Positions 36,339 to 44,963 of a stretch of DNA of 64,000 nt are shown one piece after another. This stretch comes from Terriglobia bacterium. Its GTDB lineage: Bacteria; Acidobacteriota; Terriglobia; Bryobacterales; Bryobacteraceae. How positions within the stretch are numbered: position 1 is the first letter of the stretch; each line of letters opens with the position of its first letter. Both the position numbers and the translations under genes were made by a program. The DNA is taken from assembly GCA_021325235.1 (NCBI GenBank), contig JAJPHN010000044.1, forward strand, positions 124,001-188,000. The letters run 5' to 3'. Under the pieces are notes generated by a model, which saw only the letters and a program-made list of their open reading frames with translations, was not told where the DNA came from and did not search any database.

Positions 36339-37654
36339 TTGATCACCGTGCCGTCTTCGCGCCGCACAACTCCCCAGCCGCCGTTCCATTTGGTATGTTC
36401 GTGCGTGCCGAACGGATATTTGGCTGCCGCCTTCTCATCGATCTCCACGCCCCAGCCGGGCTTTTCATTGGCCAGAGCGTAGCCGTCCTTTACGACCGGA
36501 TAGCCGCTGAAGACCTCCTGAATCGCGTCGTTCGGAAATGTCCATTCCTGGATGCCGAAGTTGTAACAGACCAGATCGAGCGTGACATTGGCGCAGTGGC
36601 CGACGGGTGAAACGTCGCCCGGACCGTGCCATGCGGTGCGCACGTTGAATGCCTCCGCCAGCCGTGCAATCTTCAAAGCCGGTGTTAAGCCGCCCGCTTG
36701 CGAAACGTGGACACGGATGTAATCGATCACGCTCTCGCGAATTACGTTTGTCCATTCATGGGGATTGTTGAAGAGCTCACCCATGGCGAGCGGTGTGGCG
36801 CACTGCGCACGAATCTGCCGGAAGTAATCGATGTTTTCAGGTGAGAGCGCGTCTTCGAGATAGAAAATTCGGAATTGCTCCATGTCTTTGGCGAACTGCA
36901 CCGCCAGGCGAGGTGGAACGCGCTCGTGGACATCGTGCAGCAGCTCGATCTCCTGGCCAAGCTCTTTGCGCGCGGCTTCGAAAAGTGCGAGCGTGCGGCG
37001 CACGTAGGGTTCGGGTTCAAAAACCGGATCCTGGAACTGCTCCGATTCGGTGGATTTGTTGGCGGGAGCCGATGCCGCGCCATAGGCGGCCATACCGGGC
37101 ACGCCAACCTGCAGCCGTACTGCTTTGATTCCGCGCGCCATGATCTTGCGGGCCTGATCGAGTGTCTCCGGGATCTCGCGTCCGGCGGCGTGCGAGTAGA
37201 TCATTGCGCCTCGCCGGCATTTGCCCCCCAGCAGTTCGTAAACGGGCATGCCTGCCTGCCTTCCTTTAATGTCCCAGAGCGCCTGATCCACGCCACTGAT
37301 GGCGTTATTCAGGACCGGGCCGTTTCGCCAGTAGGAGGAGTTGTACATGGCCTGCCAGAGATCCTCGATTCCGTCGGTGGGCCGTCCCAGCAATAAGGGC
37401 TTGAGATAGCGGTTCACCGCTTCAACCACCAGGTCGGCGCGCTGAGTGAACGTGGCGCAGCCGTAACCGTAGAGCCCGTCCTGATCGGTGGTCAGCTTTA
37501 CGATCACAAGTCGCACCCCGGCGGGTTCGGTTGCAATGACCGAAACATCGCGGATTCGCGGAATGTTCATACCGCGCAGGCGCGCAGCGAATGCGGCAGC
37601 TGTCATTGACGAGAGAAGCCGCCGCCGCGTGATCGGAAATTGTCGAGGATTCAT
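36332..37654 (-). CDS. enolase-superfamily sugar-acid dehydratase (mannonate dehydratase-like)
   Basis: This 440-residue member of the mandelate racemase/muconate lactonizing enzyme group is closest in motif to the D-mannonate/D-gluconate dehydratase (RspA/ManD) subgroup. Metal ligands are the Asp in 'LLHDVHERV', Glu in 'FYLEDALSPEN' and Glu in 'AMGELFNNPHEW', with the catalytic His in 'AWHGPGDVSPVGH'. It starts with a twin-arginine-like leader ('ITRRRLLSSMTAAAFAARL'), so it may be exported folded by the Tat system, which is unusual for this family but frequent in acidobacteria. It is divergent from the ricin-lectin gene across a 165-base gap. Confidence 0.92.
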   Translation of the reverse strand: MNPRQFPITRRRLLSSMTAAAFAARLRGMNIPRIRDVSVIATEPAGVRLVIVKLTTDQDGLYGYGCATFTQRADLVVEAVNRYLKPLLLGRPTDGIEDLWQAMYNSSYWRNGPVLNNAISGVDQALWDIKGRQAGMPVYELLGGKCRRGAMIYSHAAGREIPETLDQARKIMARGIKAVRLQVGVPGMAAYGAASAPANKSTESEQFQDPVFEPEPYVRRTLALFEAARKELGQEIELLHDVHERVPPRLAVQFAKDMEQFRIFYLEDALSPENIDYFRQIRAQCATPLAMGELFNNPHEWTNVIRESVIDYIRVHVSQAGGLTPALKIARLAEAFNVRTAWHGPGDVSPVGHCANVTLDLVCYNFGIQEWTFPNDAIQEVFSGYPVVKDGYALANEKPGWGVEIDEKAAAKYPFGTHEHTKWNGGWGVVRREDGTVINQ

Positions 37655-37716
37655 GAGCCAAAAAATATCAGACCTCGAAAGCTGCCGGTGCGCGTTTCAT
37701 ATCGGGACAGCCAACC

Positions 37717-37735
37717 GGGGATGGCTCCTATCCCC
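37717..37735. repeat. 6-bp hairpin in the dehydratase / lectin gap
   Basis: GGGGAT (37717-37722) and ATCCCC (37730-37735) form a perfect stem with a 7-base loop in the 165-base divergent gap. A further short pairing (AGCCA with TGGCT) overlaps it. No riboswitch consensus was recognised. Its role is open; nothing else was identified in this gap except the ribosome binding site near 37808. Confidence 0.3.
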
Positions 37736-37807
37736 CAAGAAGGTATGGGAACACGCGGCCACTACCAATTTGCGTGGAGCAAGTAACGCTTCACGAAACG
37801 ACTTTCC

Positions 37808-37822
37808 AAGGAGTCAGCCATC
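37808..37822 (+). promoter_or_regulatory. strong ribosome binding site before an ATC start codon
   Basis: AAGGAG at 37808-37813 stands 6 bases before ATC (37820-37822). The ATC opens a frame that immediately encodes a signal peptide. No ATG, GTG or TTG occurs in frame between the preceding stop TAA at 37784-37786 and an internal ATG at 37988. The most economical reading is initiation at ATC, or an ATG changed to ATC by a single base. Confidence 0.7.
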
Positions 37823-39196
37823 CGTATTTCAACCCTTTCCTCCGTTCTTCTCCTCGGCCTCGCCTCGCTCAGCGTTGCGCAGACGCCGTCGATTGGCGCC
37901 TGCAATGTTCTGCCGGCCAATAACGTTTGGAACACCCCGATCGATAAACTGCCGGTCGATAAGAATTCGGCAGCGTACATTGCGTCGATGAACGCGACCA
38001 AGAGCGTACTGTATCCGGACTTCAACGGCAGCGGCTGGGTCGGCATGCCTTACACCACGGTTCCGGGTTCCACGCCAAGAGTTCCGGTGAGCTTCGCTTA
38101 TGCGGGCGAGAGCGATGCCGGACCGTATCCGATTCCCGCAAACGTGGTAATCGAGAACGGCGGCGATCGTCACGCGCTCATCATCGACACCACCAACTGC
38201 ATCCTCTATGAGCTTTATGGCCTCTCGGACGGCAGCAACGGGTGGCACGCCGGCTCGGGCGCAATCTTCCCGCTGAACTCGAATGCGCTGCGTCCCGCAG
38301 GCTGGACCTCGGCTGACGCAGCCGGTCTGCCGATCTTTCCGGGCATGCTGCGAGTGGATGAAGTTCTCGCCGGCCATATTAACCACGCGCTTCGTTTGAC
38401 CGCGGATCACACGCGTAATCAGTACATCTGGCCGGCCCGCCACGAAGCATCGAAACTCAGCGGTTCTCAATATCCTCCAATGGGCCAGCGGTTCCGGCTG
38501 AAGGCAAGCTTCGATATCAGCGGTTACGCCCCACAGGCTCAGGTGATCCTGCAGGCTCTCAAGACCTACGGCCTGATTCTGGCCGACAATGGGCCCTCGT
38601 GGGACCTGACCGGAATGGGCGATTCACGCTGGGACGACGCGGCGCTCAATTCCATCAAGCACATCAGCGGCAACAATTTTGAAGCGATCGATGAATCGAG
38701 TCTCATGGTGAACCCCAATTCAGCGCAAGTAGCGGCGAGCACAACTTCGCTGCCGACCGGCTGGGTGCATCTGATCACCTCGTTCAGCAACAAGTGTCTC
38801 GACATCGAGGACAGCCCGAATGCAACTCAACCCACTGCGACGGCCGACCAGTGGGCCTGCGGCGATTCCACGCAAACGCAGCAGCAGTTCCAGTTCATTC
38901 CGGTCAAAGGCGGCTACGAGATTCAGGTGCGCAGCAGCGGACTTGCACTGCAGGTGATCGGCGGCAGCTCGGCTGAAAACGGCGCGCGTATCGAGCAGTG
39001 GGGCTATGAAGGGAGCGCCTGGCAGATCTGGTCAGTGACCTCAAACAACAACGGCACTTACGATATTCATCCGACAAGCGATCCGGCAGCGTGCATGTAC
39101 GTGAACGGCCCTTATAACCAGAACGGAGTGCCGGTCATACAGAACAAGTGCAACGGTGCCGCCAACCAGATCTGGCGACTGGTGCCGGTTAAATAA
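37820..39196 (+). CDS. secreted protein with C-terminal ricin-type lectin domain, apparent ATC start
   Basis: Read from the ATC at 37820 the protein has 458 residues and opens with a clear signal peptide ('RISTLSSVLLLGLASLSVAQ'), cleaved near Ala-Gln. The middle part (about residues 25-315) includes 'NVLPANNVWNTPIDKLPVD', 'ENGGDRHALIIDTTNCILYELYG', 'WPARHEASKL' and 'PPMGQRFRLKASFDISG', a layout seen in secreted proteins of soil bacteria. I cannot name its function. The C-terminal 140 residues are a ricin B-type beta-trefoil with 'KCLDIEDSPNATQPTATADQW' and two QxW-type repeats ('SAWQIWSV', 'ANQIWRLV'), so it should bind carbohydrate. Starting at the next ATG (37988) would remove the signal peptide. 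A terminator follows the stop. Confidence 0.85.
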   Translation: MRISTLSSVLLLGLASLSVAQTPSIGACNVLPANNVWNTPIDKLPVDKNSAAYIASMNATKSVLYPDFNGSGWVGMPYTTVPGSTPRVPVSFAYAGESDAGPYPIPANVVIENGGDRHALIIDTTNCILYELYGLSDGSNGWHAGSGAIFPLNSNALRPAGWTSADAAGLPIFPGMLRVDEVLAGHINHALRLTADHTRNQYIWPARHEASKLSGSQYPPMGQRFRLKASFDISGYAPQAQVILQALKTYGLILADNGPSWDLTGMGDSRWDDAALNSIKHISGNNFEAIDESSLMVNPNSAQVAASTTSLPTGWVHLITSFSNKCLDIEDSPNATQPTATADQWACGDSTQTQQQFQFIPVKGGYEIQVRSSGLALQVIGGSSAENGARIEQWGYEGSAWQIWSVTSNNNGTYDIHPTSDPAACMYVNGPYNQNGVPVIQNKCNGAANQIWRLVPVK

Positions 39197-39218
39197 GACA
39201 GCTCAAATCAACAGCTAC

Positions 39219-39258
39219 GGCCGGGTGAGTAAGGCGCTCATCCGGCCTTCTTCTTTTT
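39219..39258 (+). terminator. Rho-independent terminator overlapping the end of phhB
   Basis: GGCCGGGTGAG (39219-39229) pairs with CTCATCCGGCC (39237-39247), 11 bp with one G-T pair and a 7-base loop. TTCTTCTTTTT (39248-39258) follows. It fits the plus-strand lectin gene. The right arm and the T tract are at the same time the last codons and stop of the convergent phhB, whose C-terminus reads KKKKAG. Confidence 0.75.
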
Positions 39259-39570
39259 CGCGAGCACCGATTCGAGGTATTGCGCCAGATCGATATCGCG
39301 TTGTGTGACCTTGTGGCCGGCGTCAAATGTGTCGAGATGGATCTCTAGGGTGTCGTATTTGTTGCACCACACCGGATGATGATCGCGCTGATCGATTCCG
39401 TCGGCGCAGGCGTGCATGAATTCGATCGCCTCGCGGAAGCTGGAGAATTTGATTTTTTTCTCGATGCCGTTTTGATTGCCTGACCAGCCCGGCAACTGCG
39501 CGAGAGCCTGGTCGACCTCGCTGGTTGAGAGCGGGCGGAGATCTGCTGGTTTCATACGTTCATTCTGCAA
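39238..39570 (-). CDS. phhB: pterin-4a-carbinolamine dehydratase
   Basis: This 110-residue protein of the PCD/DCoH family recycles 4a-hydroxytetrahydrobiopterin to quinonoid dihydrobiopterin for aromatic amino acid hydroxylases, or has a role in folate or molybdopterin metabolism. The active-site motif is complete: 'QRDHHPVWCNKYDTLEIHLDTFDAGHKVTQRD' contains the His-His pair, 'W..Y..' and the third His with 'T..D' (split here by position: residues about 61-93). It starts at ATG 39570 or ATG 39555. The lysine-rich end is encoded within the terminator of the convergent gene. No aromatic amino acid hydroxylase gene is nearby. Confidence 0.94.
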   Translation of the reverse strand: MQNERMKPADLRPLSTSEVDQALAQLPGWSGNQNGIEKKIKFSSFREAIEFMHACADGIDQRDHHPVWCNKYDTLEIHLDTFDAGHKVTQRDIDLAQYLESVLAKKKKAG

Positions 39571-39603
39571 CCGCAGCTACACTCGAAAAAGGAAGCGAGT
39601 GCC

Positions 39604-40902
39604 TTGAAAGGTGTTTTTGTTCAGAGTTTCGGCTGCCGCGCTTCGCAGGCCGATGGCGCGGCTCTTGAAACTTCACTCAAAGAAGCCGGTTATCGAACGG
39701 TGGGCGATGCAGCCCATGCCGAGCTCGTCGTTCTAAATACCTGCACAGTAACGCACAGCGCCGATGTGGATACCCGGCGCACCATCCGCAATCTGCAGCG
39801 CGACCATCCGCAGGCAGAGATTCTGGTCACGGGCTGTTATGCGCAGCGCGCGCCGGAAGAGCTGGCCGCCATGCCGGGCGTTCGCTGGGTAGTGGGCAAC
39901 ACGCATAAGAACGAAATCGCCCAAATCATCGCGGACTGCACGGAGCTATATCATGGCCGAATCTTCGCCGGCGATATCGCGTATGAAAGCGTGTTTCGTG
40001 CCATGGCGGTCAACGGACCGCAGGAAGATCGCGCCCGCCCAAATCTCAAGATTCAGGACGGCTGCAGCAATCGATGCTCGTTCTGCATTATTCCGACTGT
40101 GCGTGGGCGCAGCCGGAGTGCGAGTGCCGAAAGCGTGGTTGAACAGATTCGCAAGCTGTCGGAAAAGCATTGCGAGATCGTGCTGACGGGCATCAATCTC
40201 GGCCGCTGGGGGCGCGATTTGCCCGGTAACTTGCGTTTTGCTGATCTGCTGCGCCGATTACTGCGCGAGACCTCCGTGCGGCGGTTGCGGATAAGCTCGG
40301 TCGAGCCCATGGACTGGTCAGCTGATCTGCTGGAGCTGATCGCCAGCGAAGACCGGATCGCGAAGCACGTGCATCTGCCACTGCAGTCGGGATCCGACGC
40401 GGTCCTCAAACGCATGTTCCGCAAATACCGTACGCGCCATTATGCGAGCCGGGTTGAGCTCGCGCGCCAATGGATGCCCGATGCTGGCATCGGCGCGGAT
40501 GTCATGACGGGTTTCCCCGGCGAAACAGAGCGCGAATTCGAGGAGACGGTGACATTCATCAAACAGCAGCCGTTCACTTATCTACACGTTTTCACATACT
40601 CCGAACGCCCTGGTACGAGGGCGGCCGAGGAGTCGAACCCTGTGCCGGTTCCGCTGCGGCACGAGCGCACACGTATTCTGCGAGAAGTTTCGGCGGAGAA
40701 GAACCTGCTGTTTCGACGCGCAATGATTGGCAAGTGTCTTTCTGCCGTTACGCTGGAACAACCACGGACTGCGCTGACAAGCAATTTTCTGCGCTTGGAA
40801 CTCGCGCACGAGCTTACTCCCAATCAGTTGGTAGATGTCGAGGTCGGCTCGGTCAGCGAAACGGGCCTGCGCGAAAAGGCACTGCTCCCGGTTCTCACCT
40901 GA
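39604..40902 (+). CDS. mtaB: tRNA t6A37 methylthiotransferase MtaB
   Basis: This 432-residue radical-SAM methylthiotransferase of the MiaB family, MtaB branch, makes ms2t6A at position 37 of tRNAs. The N-terminal domain binds the second cluster through Cys11, Cys47 and Cys78 ('FGCRASQAD', 'NTCTVTH', 'TGCYAQRAP'). The radical-SAM cluster is Cys154-Cys158-Cys161 ('GCSNRCSFCIIP'). 'PLQSGSDAVLKRMFRKY' and 'GADVMTGFPGETE' are typical of the group, and a short TRAM-like C-terminus follows. It starts with TTG, with GGAAG at a workable distance upstream. Its stop TGA abuts the stop of the convergent gene (TGATCA). Confidence 0.95.
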   Translation: MKGVFVQSFGCRASQADGAALETSLKEAGYRTVGDAAHAELVVLNTCTVTHSADVDTRRTIRNLQRDHPQAEILVTGCYAQRAPEELAAMPGVRWVVGNTHKNEIAQIIADCTELYHGRIFAGDIAYESVFRAMAVNGPQEDRARPNLKIQDGCSNRCSFCIIPTVRGRSRSASAESVVEQIRKLSEKHCEIVLTGINLGRWGRDLPGNLRFADLLRRLLRETSVRRLRISSVEPMDWSADLLELIASEDRIAKHVHLPLQSGSDAVLKRMFRKYRTRHYASRVELARQWMPDAGIGADVMTGFPGETEREFEETVTFIKQQPFTYLHVFTYSERPGTRAAEESNPVPVPLRHERTRILREVSAEKNLLFRRAMIGKCLSAVTLEQPRTALTSNFLRLELAHELTPNQLVDVEVGSVSETGLREKALLPVLT

Positions 40903-41385
40903 TCAACGTTTGTAGCCAAATTTCTGCAGCAGCTCGACGCGTGCCTTTGCATGCGCTTCGGTTTCCACACCTCGGGGCGAGCTTCCGTCGACCACTCCCA
41001 GCACACCGCGGCCCTGTTCGGTTTCAGCCACAATCACCTGTACCGGATTCGCCGTCGCGCAGTAAATATTCACCACCTCGGCGACGTCCTGGATGCGATT
41101 GAGAACATTGATTGGGAATCCGTTGCGCAACGAGACCGCAAAGACATGCCCGGCAGCTATGGCCGAAGCGTTGTCCACAGCATTACTCTTCAGCTCCTCG
41201 TTATTTCCGTCAACTCGCGTCAGGCATTCGCCCGACGCCTCGTTGAAAGCGATGCCGAACTGGAGATGAGGCGACGTGTTCACAATCGCCTCGTAGATGT
41301 CCTCGACGGTTTTGATGAAATGACTCTGGCCGATGATGATGTTTCCGTTCTCCGGAATATTCAGACGAACAGCCTTTAGCTCCAT
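40903..41385 (-). CDS. adenosine-specific kinase family protein (PF04008-type)
   Basis: This 160-residue protein is of the small 'adenosine-specific kinase' family, known mainly from archaea and scattered bacteria. It opens with '[33 protein letters not shown]' (split: about residues 1-33). '[19 protein letters not shown]' and the C-terminal '[15 protein letters not shown]' are the hallmark segments. The reaction rests on a structural and biochemical study of an archaeal member as I recall it, so the enzymatic role here is uncertain. I chose the ATG at 41385. The frame continues upstream into an unlikely basic stretch. Confidence 0.88.
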   Translation of the reverse strand: MELKAVRLNIPENGNIIIGQSHFIKTVEDIYEAIVNTSPHLQFGIAFNEASGECLTRVDGNNEELKSNAVDNASAIAAGHVFAVSLRNGFPINVLNRIQDVAEVVNIYCATANPVQVIVAETEQGRGVLGVVDGSSPRGVETEAHAKARVELLQKFGYKR

Positions 41386-41605
41386 GCGGTCATAGTAACG
41401 GGCTGCGGACCGGTCCGCTAAGATTTGCGGTGGTCGTCTCTCGCGTTCCGCATACATCGCGGTCACCTTTCGTAGCCGGCAAAGAGCGCCCGCCTGAACG
41501 CCCCCGAACTGGATCTCCTCTGGATTGCGCAGCACGCGGAATCGCGGTGACAAATCTGCAAAAAACGGTAAGTGGCTAAGTTTCTGTGGATTAGCGTCAA
41601 AATCC

Positions 41606-41620
41606 GATTCGCTACGAATC
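41606..41620. repeat. inverted repeat upstream of the terminase gene
   Basis: GATTCG (41606-41611), CTA, CGAATC (41615-41620) is a perfect 6-bp inverted repeat with a 3-base centre, 24 bases before the proposed terminase start. It could be an operator controlling the phage-like cassette or a hairpin at its left edge. The 259 bases between the kinase gene and the terminase hold no other recognisable feature. Confidence 0.4.
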
Positions 41621-41644
41621 GCCGGCAGGTACGCTCACAGGCGA

Positions 41645-42970
41645 ATGAGATTGGCGAAGCGAGGCGGCTCCTGCCGAAAGCGAACGGCTAGCCAAGCGCT
41701 GTGCTGGAACTATCTGCCTTTACCCTCGCAGGCAAAATTTCAGAATCTGAAGTCCCGTCTAAAGGGCTTTTCCGGACCGGTCGGTTCGGGCAAGAGTGCC
41801 GCCTTGACCTTCGAAGCAGTACGGCTCTCATACATCAACGCCGGTCGGAAAGGTGTGCTTGCGGCACCGACGCTCCCGATGCTGCGCGATGCAACACTTG
41901 CTGCGCTTCTGAACATGCTCGAAGAGCAAGACGTCGACTTCACGGTGCACAAGTCGGACGGCGAGCTTCGGGTAGGCACCGCGAAGAGCACGATTCTGTT
42001 GCGGTCGCTAGAAGAACCGGAGCGGCTGCGGGGTACGAATCTGGCCTGGTTTGGTGTGGACGAACTCTCATTTACGCGCGAGGAGGGGTGGCTCCGACTC
42101 GAGGCTCGGTTACGTGACCCGCGCGCCACCAGGCTTTGCGGTTTTGGTGTATGGACGCCACAGGGACATGACTGGCTGTATCGCCGATTCATCAAATCAC
42201 CGGTCAAAGGATACGACTGTGTTCGCGCAGAGCCCTTCGAGAATCGTTTTCTGCTCGAAAAGACGCCCGACTATTATGAACGCCTGGAGAGCAGCTATGA
42301 TCCAAAGTTTTACCGTCAGGAAGCACTCGGTGAATATCTGAACAGCCGCGCCGATCGCGTCTATCACTGCTTCGATCCGGCGATTCATATTACGCCTCAG
42401 AAATACGATCCGAGGAAAACGTTGCTTTGGTCCCTGGATTTCAACGTTTCGCCCATGAGTTCCGTGCTGTTGCAGTGGACCGGGGCGCGTTTGGGTGTAA
42501 TCGACGAGATCGTACTTGAGCGGGCAACAACCGAAGAAGCGTGCATGGAATTCGAAAATCGTTACGGCGCGCACCTTGGCGGGATTGAAATCTTCGGCGA
42601 TGCGAGCGGCCGGAACCTTCACACGACGGGTCTGAACGATTATGCGGCAATTCAGACGTATCTCACCCGGGCCGGTATTCGGAACTTCAAGGTGCGGGTT
42701 CCGGTGAGTAACCCGCCCGTGCTGAATCGGGTGCGACTGGTGAATGGACTTCTGACGAATGCGTTGGGCGAAGTTCGCCTGGAAGTTGATCCACGCTGCC
42801 GGGAATTGATTCGGGATTTGGAAGAAGTAATGTTCAAACCGGATTCGGGCGTCATCGATAAGCTCCGCGACCCGAGACGCACGCATGTCTCCGATGCCTT
42901 GGGCTATGCCATTTGGGAACTTTTCGGGGAGAAGCCCCAGGCCGGAGAGCGAGATAAGCGGCTGATTTGA
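41645..42970 (+). CDS. terL: phage terminase large subunit
   Basis: This DNA-packaging motor of the phage-like cassette has about 441 residues. The ATPase domain has the Walker A 'GPVGSGKS' (residues 44-51), Walker B 'LAWFGVDE' (about 133-140, with acidic pair) and a coupling region after it. The RNase-H-like nuclease domain has the expected acidic residues in 'WSLDFNVSP' (Asp265), 'IFGDASGRN' (Asp319) and 'HVSDALGYAIW'. All key residues are kept, so the motor could be functional. The start is uncertain: ATG 41645, or TTG 41525 with 40 more basic residues. No small-terminase gene was found upstream. Confidence 0.9.
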   Translation: MRLAKRGGSCRKRTASQALCWNYLPLPSQAKFQNLKSRLKGFSGPVGSGKSAALTFEAVRLSYINAGRKGVLAAPTLPMLRDATLAALLNMLEEQDVDFTVHKSDGELRVGTAKSTILLRSLEEPERLRGTNLAWFGVDELSFTREEGWLRLEARLRDPRATRLCGFGVWTPQGHDWLYRRFIKSPVKGYDCVRAEPFENRFLLEKTPDYYERLESSYDPKFYRQEALGEYLNSRADRVYHCFDPAIHITPQKYDPRKTLLWSLDFNVSPMSSVLLQWTGARLGVIDEIVLERATTEEACMEFENRYGAHLGGIEIFGDASGRNLHTTGLNDYAAIQTYLTRAGIRNFKVRVPVSNPPVLNRVRLVNGLLTNALGEVRLEVDPRCRELIRDLEEVMFKPDSGVIDKLRDPRRTHVSDALGYAIWELFGEKPQAGERDKRLI

Positions 42971-42992
42971 GGAATGGAAGACGAGCGCAAAC

Positions 42993-44381
42993 ATGAATGA
43001 TTTTGAAAAAGAACGCCCTGAGTTCAGACACAAGCGACTCATGTGGCACGCCTACCGCGACCTGTACGCGGGAGGGCACCAGTTCAAGAACCATGCCGCG
43101 GACTATCTGCTGCGCCGCCAGAAGGAACCGCTGGACATCTATAGCGAGCGGCTTCAGCGTGTGTTTTACCAAAACTACGTCGGGTCCATCCTGGACTGGT
43201 ACGCGGCGACGTTGTTTCGGCGCGAACCGAGCCTGCAAATGGAGGGTGGACTGGCATCTGGACGTGCGTTTCTGGCTGAGTTTGCCGATGATGCGGATCT
43301 GCGCGGGACAACACTGGCCAATTTTCTGAAGGGCTGTTTCATAGACGCACTGGTCGCAGGCAGCAGTCACATTCTCATCGACTTTCCACGTCAGGCAGAG
43401 GATGCTCACACGCGCGCCGAAGAAGATCTCACAGGTCTTTCGCGAGCCTTTCTCGTCCGCTATCAAGCGGAAGAACTTATCAACTGGAGTCGCAATGAGC
43501 GTGGTGATTACGATTGGGTCGTACTGCGCTATGTGGTGAGGCGCCAATCCGATCTTTATGGCGATGTAAGTGCCGAAGAGACTTACTGGCGCTACTACGA
43601 TCGGACGGAATACCGAATCTATCGAAAAGTTGTGCATGAAGGCCGCTACAACGCACCTATCGAGCTGATTGCGAGCGGGACACATGGTCTGGCGCGGCAA
43701 CAGCGTGTGCCGTTGATCGATTTGACCATGGGCGAGGGACTTTGGTTAATGGACAAGGCCGCCCAGATACAGCTCGAGCATTTTAATAAGGCGAATGCTT
43801 TGAGCTGGGCGATTACTATGGGTCTCTTTGCGATGCCGGTGATCTACTCGGACCGCGAATGGAACCAGATTGTCGGTGAGAGTTACTTTATCCAGCTTGG
43901 TCCCAAGGATCGATTTGGATGGACTGAACCTGACGGTAAGGTATATCAAATCGCCGCCGAGAATCTGGAAGCTCTAAAGCAGGAAATTTACAGAGTCTGT
44001 TATCTGCCCCAGGCATCGGGCGAGCTCATTTCCGGACACGCTCAATCGGCAGAGAGTAAGCTGCTCGATTTCACCATCACGGAAGAGGTGCTACGAGCTT
44101 TCGGGTCTCTTGTGAAAGGCTGTGCGCGCCGGATTCTGGAAGCAATCGTAGCGGCACGCGAGGACGGCGTTCAGGTCTCGGTCGCCGGACTCGACGAACT
44201 GAACATAACGGATTTCACGACGGAACTGCAACAGGCGGCCAGCCTTCTGCAGATGAAGATTCAATCGCCAACTCTGCAGAAGGAGATTTACCAGCGGCTC
44301 GCGATGAAGTATCTAAGCGATGCGCGGCAGGAAGTCAAAGATCAGATTGCGCGAGAGATTGAATCGAGCCCTGCGCAGTAG
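42993..44381 (+). CDS. phage portal protein
   Basis: At 462 residues and directly after terL, this has the size and composition of a portal subunit. Mixed alpha/beta N-terminal parts ('WHAYRDLYAGGHQFKNHAADYLL', 'FKNHAADYL') lead to a wing ('GYLIDFPRQ'-like 'SSHILIDFPRQAED') and a helical crown with 'LEALKQEIYRVCYLP', 'SAESKLLDFTITEEVLRAFG' and 'DARQEVKDQIAREIE'. The segment around 'MGLFAMPVIYSDREW' and 'QSAESKLLDF' recalls the DUF4055-type portals. The call rests on position, length and these segments rather than on one decisive motif. The frame is intact. Confidence 0.8.
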   Translation: MNDFEKERPEFRHKRLMWHAYRDLYAGGHQFKNHAADYLLRRQKEPLDIYSERLQRVFYQNYVGSILDWYAATLFRREPSLQMEGGLASGRAFLAEFADDADLRGTTLANFLKGCFIDALVAGSSHILIDFPRQAEDAHTRAEEDLTGLSRAFLVRYQAEELINWSRNERGDYDWVVLRYVVRRQSDLYGDVSAEETYWRYYDRTEYRIYRKVVHEGRYNAPIELIASGTHGLARQQRVPLIDLTMGEGLWLMDKAAQIQLEHFNKANALSWAITMGLFAMPVIYSDREWNQIVGESYFIQLGPKDRFGWTEPDGKVYQIAAENLEALKQEIYRVCYLPQASGELISGHAQSAESKLLDFTITEEVLRAFGSLVKGCARRILEAIVAAREDGVQVSVAGLDELNITDFTTELQQAASLLQMKIQSPTLQKEIYQRLAMKYLSDARQEVKDQIAREIESSPAQ

Positions 44382-44390
44382 GAGAGACGG

Positions 44391-44963
44391 ATGGCAGAAC
44401 AGGCAACCCATAACAAAGAGCATATGAGTGACATGAAAAATCTGATTCGCGAAGCGATCGAAGAGTTTATGCAGGCCGAGCGTGGCAGATCGGAGCCGGC
44501 TTACCGCGCGGAGCTGCAGGAGGAGCGAAAACGACGCGAGAGTCTGGAATCCCGCCTGAATCAAATGGCCGAGGAGAATCGACAAGCTCGAGCCGCGGCC
44601 GAGGAAGCTGAGCGTCATGCACAAATCCGTTCCGAACTTCAACGGGCGGGTGTGGCCAAGCTCGAACTGGCCTTTCGCGCGATCAAGGATGAAATTGTTC
44701 GTGGCGAAGACGGGCGGTTGCAATCCCGCGATTCGAAACCCTTGCCCGAATATGTGTCAAGTTTCGTGCAAGAAAATCCGGAGCTGATGCCGGCGAGAAT
44801 CTCGGGCGGCAGCGGCGGCCAAAAGCCTATGCGGTCCGGGTATCACGAGGAGAATCATTCCATCGTGCTGGATCAAATCCGCCCCGGAATGAATAAAGAG
44901 GATCTGGATCGTGCGCGCCAGCACATTGCCAAGCTGGCCTGGCAGGCTTTGCGCGGGGCTTAG
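44391..44963 (+). CDS. capsid scaffold-like coiled-coil protein
   Basis: This 190-residue protein sits between portal and coat genes, the usual place of a scaffolding protein. A long charged coiled coil covers residues 15-90 ('RAELQEERKRRESLESRLNQ', 'MAEENRQARAAAEEAERHAQ'). A flexible Gly/Ser segment and a short helical C-terminus follow ('DLDRARQHIAKLAWQALRG'), which could be the coat-binding part. A good ribosome binding site (GGAGAG) precedes the ATG. No protease domain is seen. The assignment is by position and composition. Confidence 0.7.
   Translation: MAEQATHNKEHMSDMKNLIREAIEEFMQAERGRSEPAYRAELQEERKRRESLESRLNQMAEENRQARAAAEEAERHAQIRSELQRAGVAKLELAFRAIKDEIVRGEDGRLQSRDSKPLPEYVSSFVQENPELMPARISGGSGGQKPMRSGYHEENHSIVLDQIRPGMNKEDLDRARQHIAKLAWQALRGA

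Noticed and set aside
37717-37735. Riboswitch in the gap between the dehydratase and lectin genes
   Set aside because: The short hairpin does not match the conserved cores I know for c-di-GMP, cobalamin, molybdenum cofactor or other classes. Kept only as a hairpin.
41386-41644. tRNA or att site at the left edge of the phage-like cassette
   Set aside because: No cloverleaf could be drawn, and no direct repeat shared with the region around 54570-54605 was found by eye.
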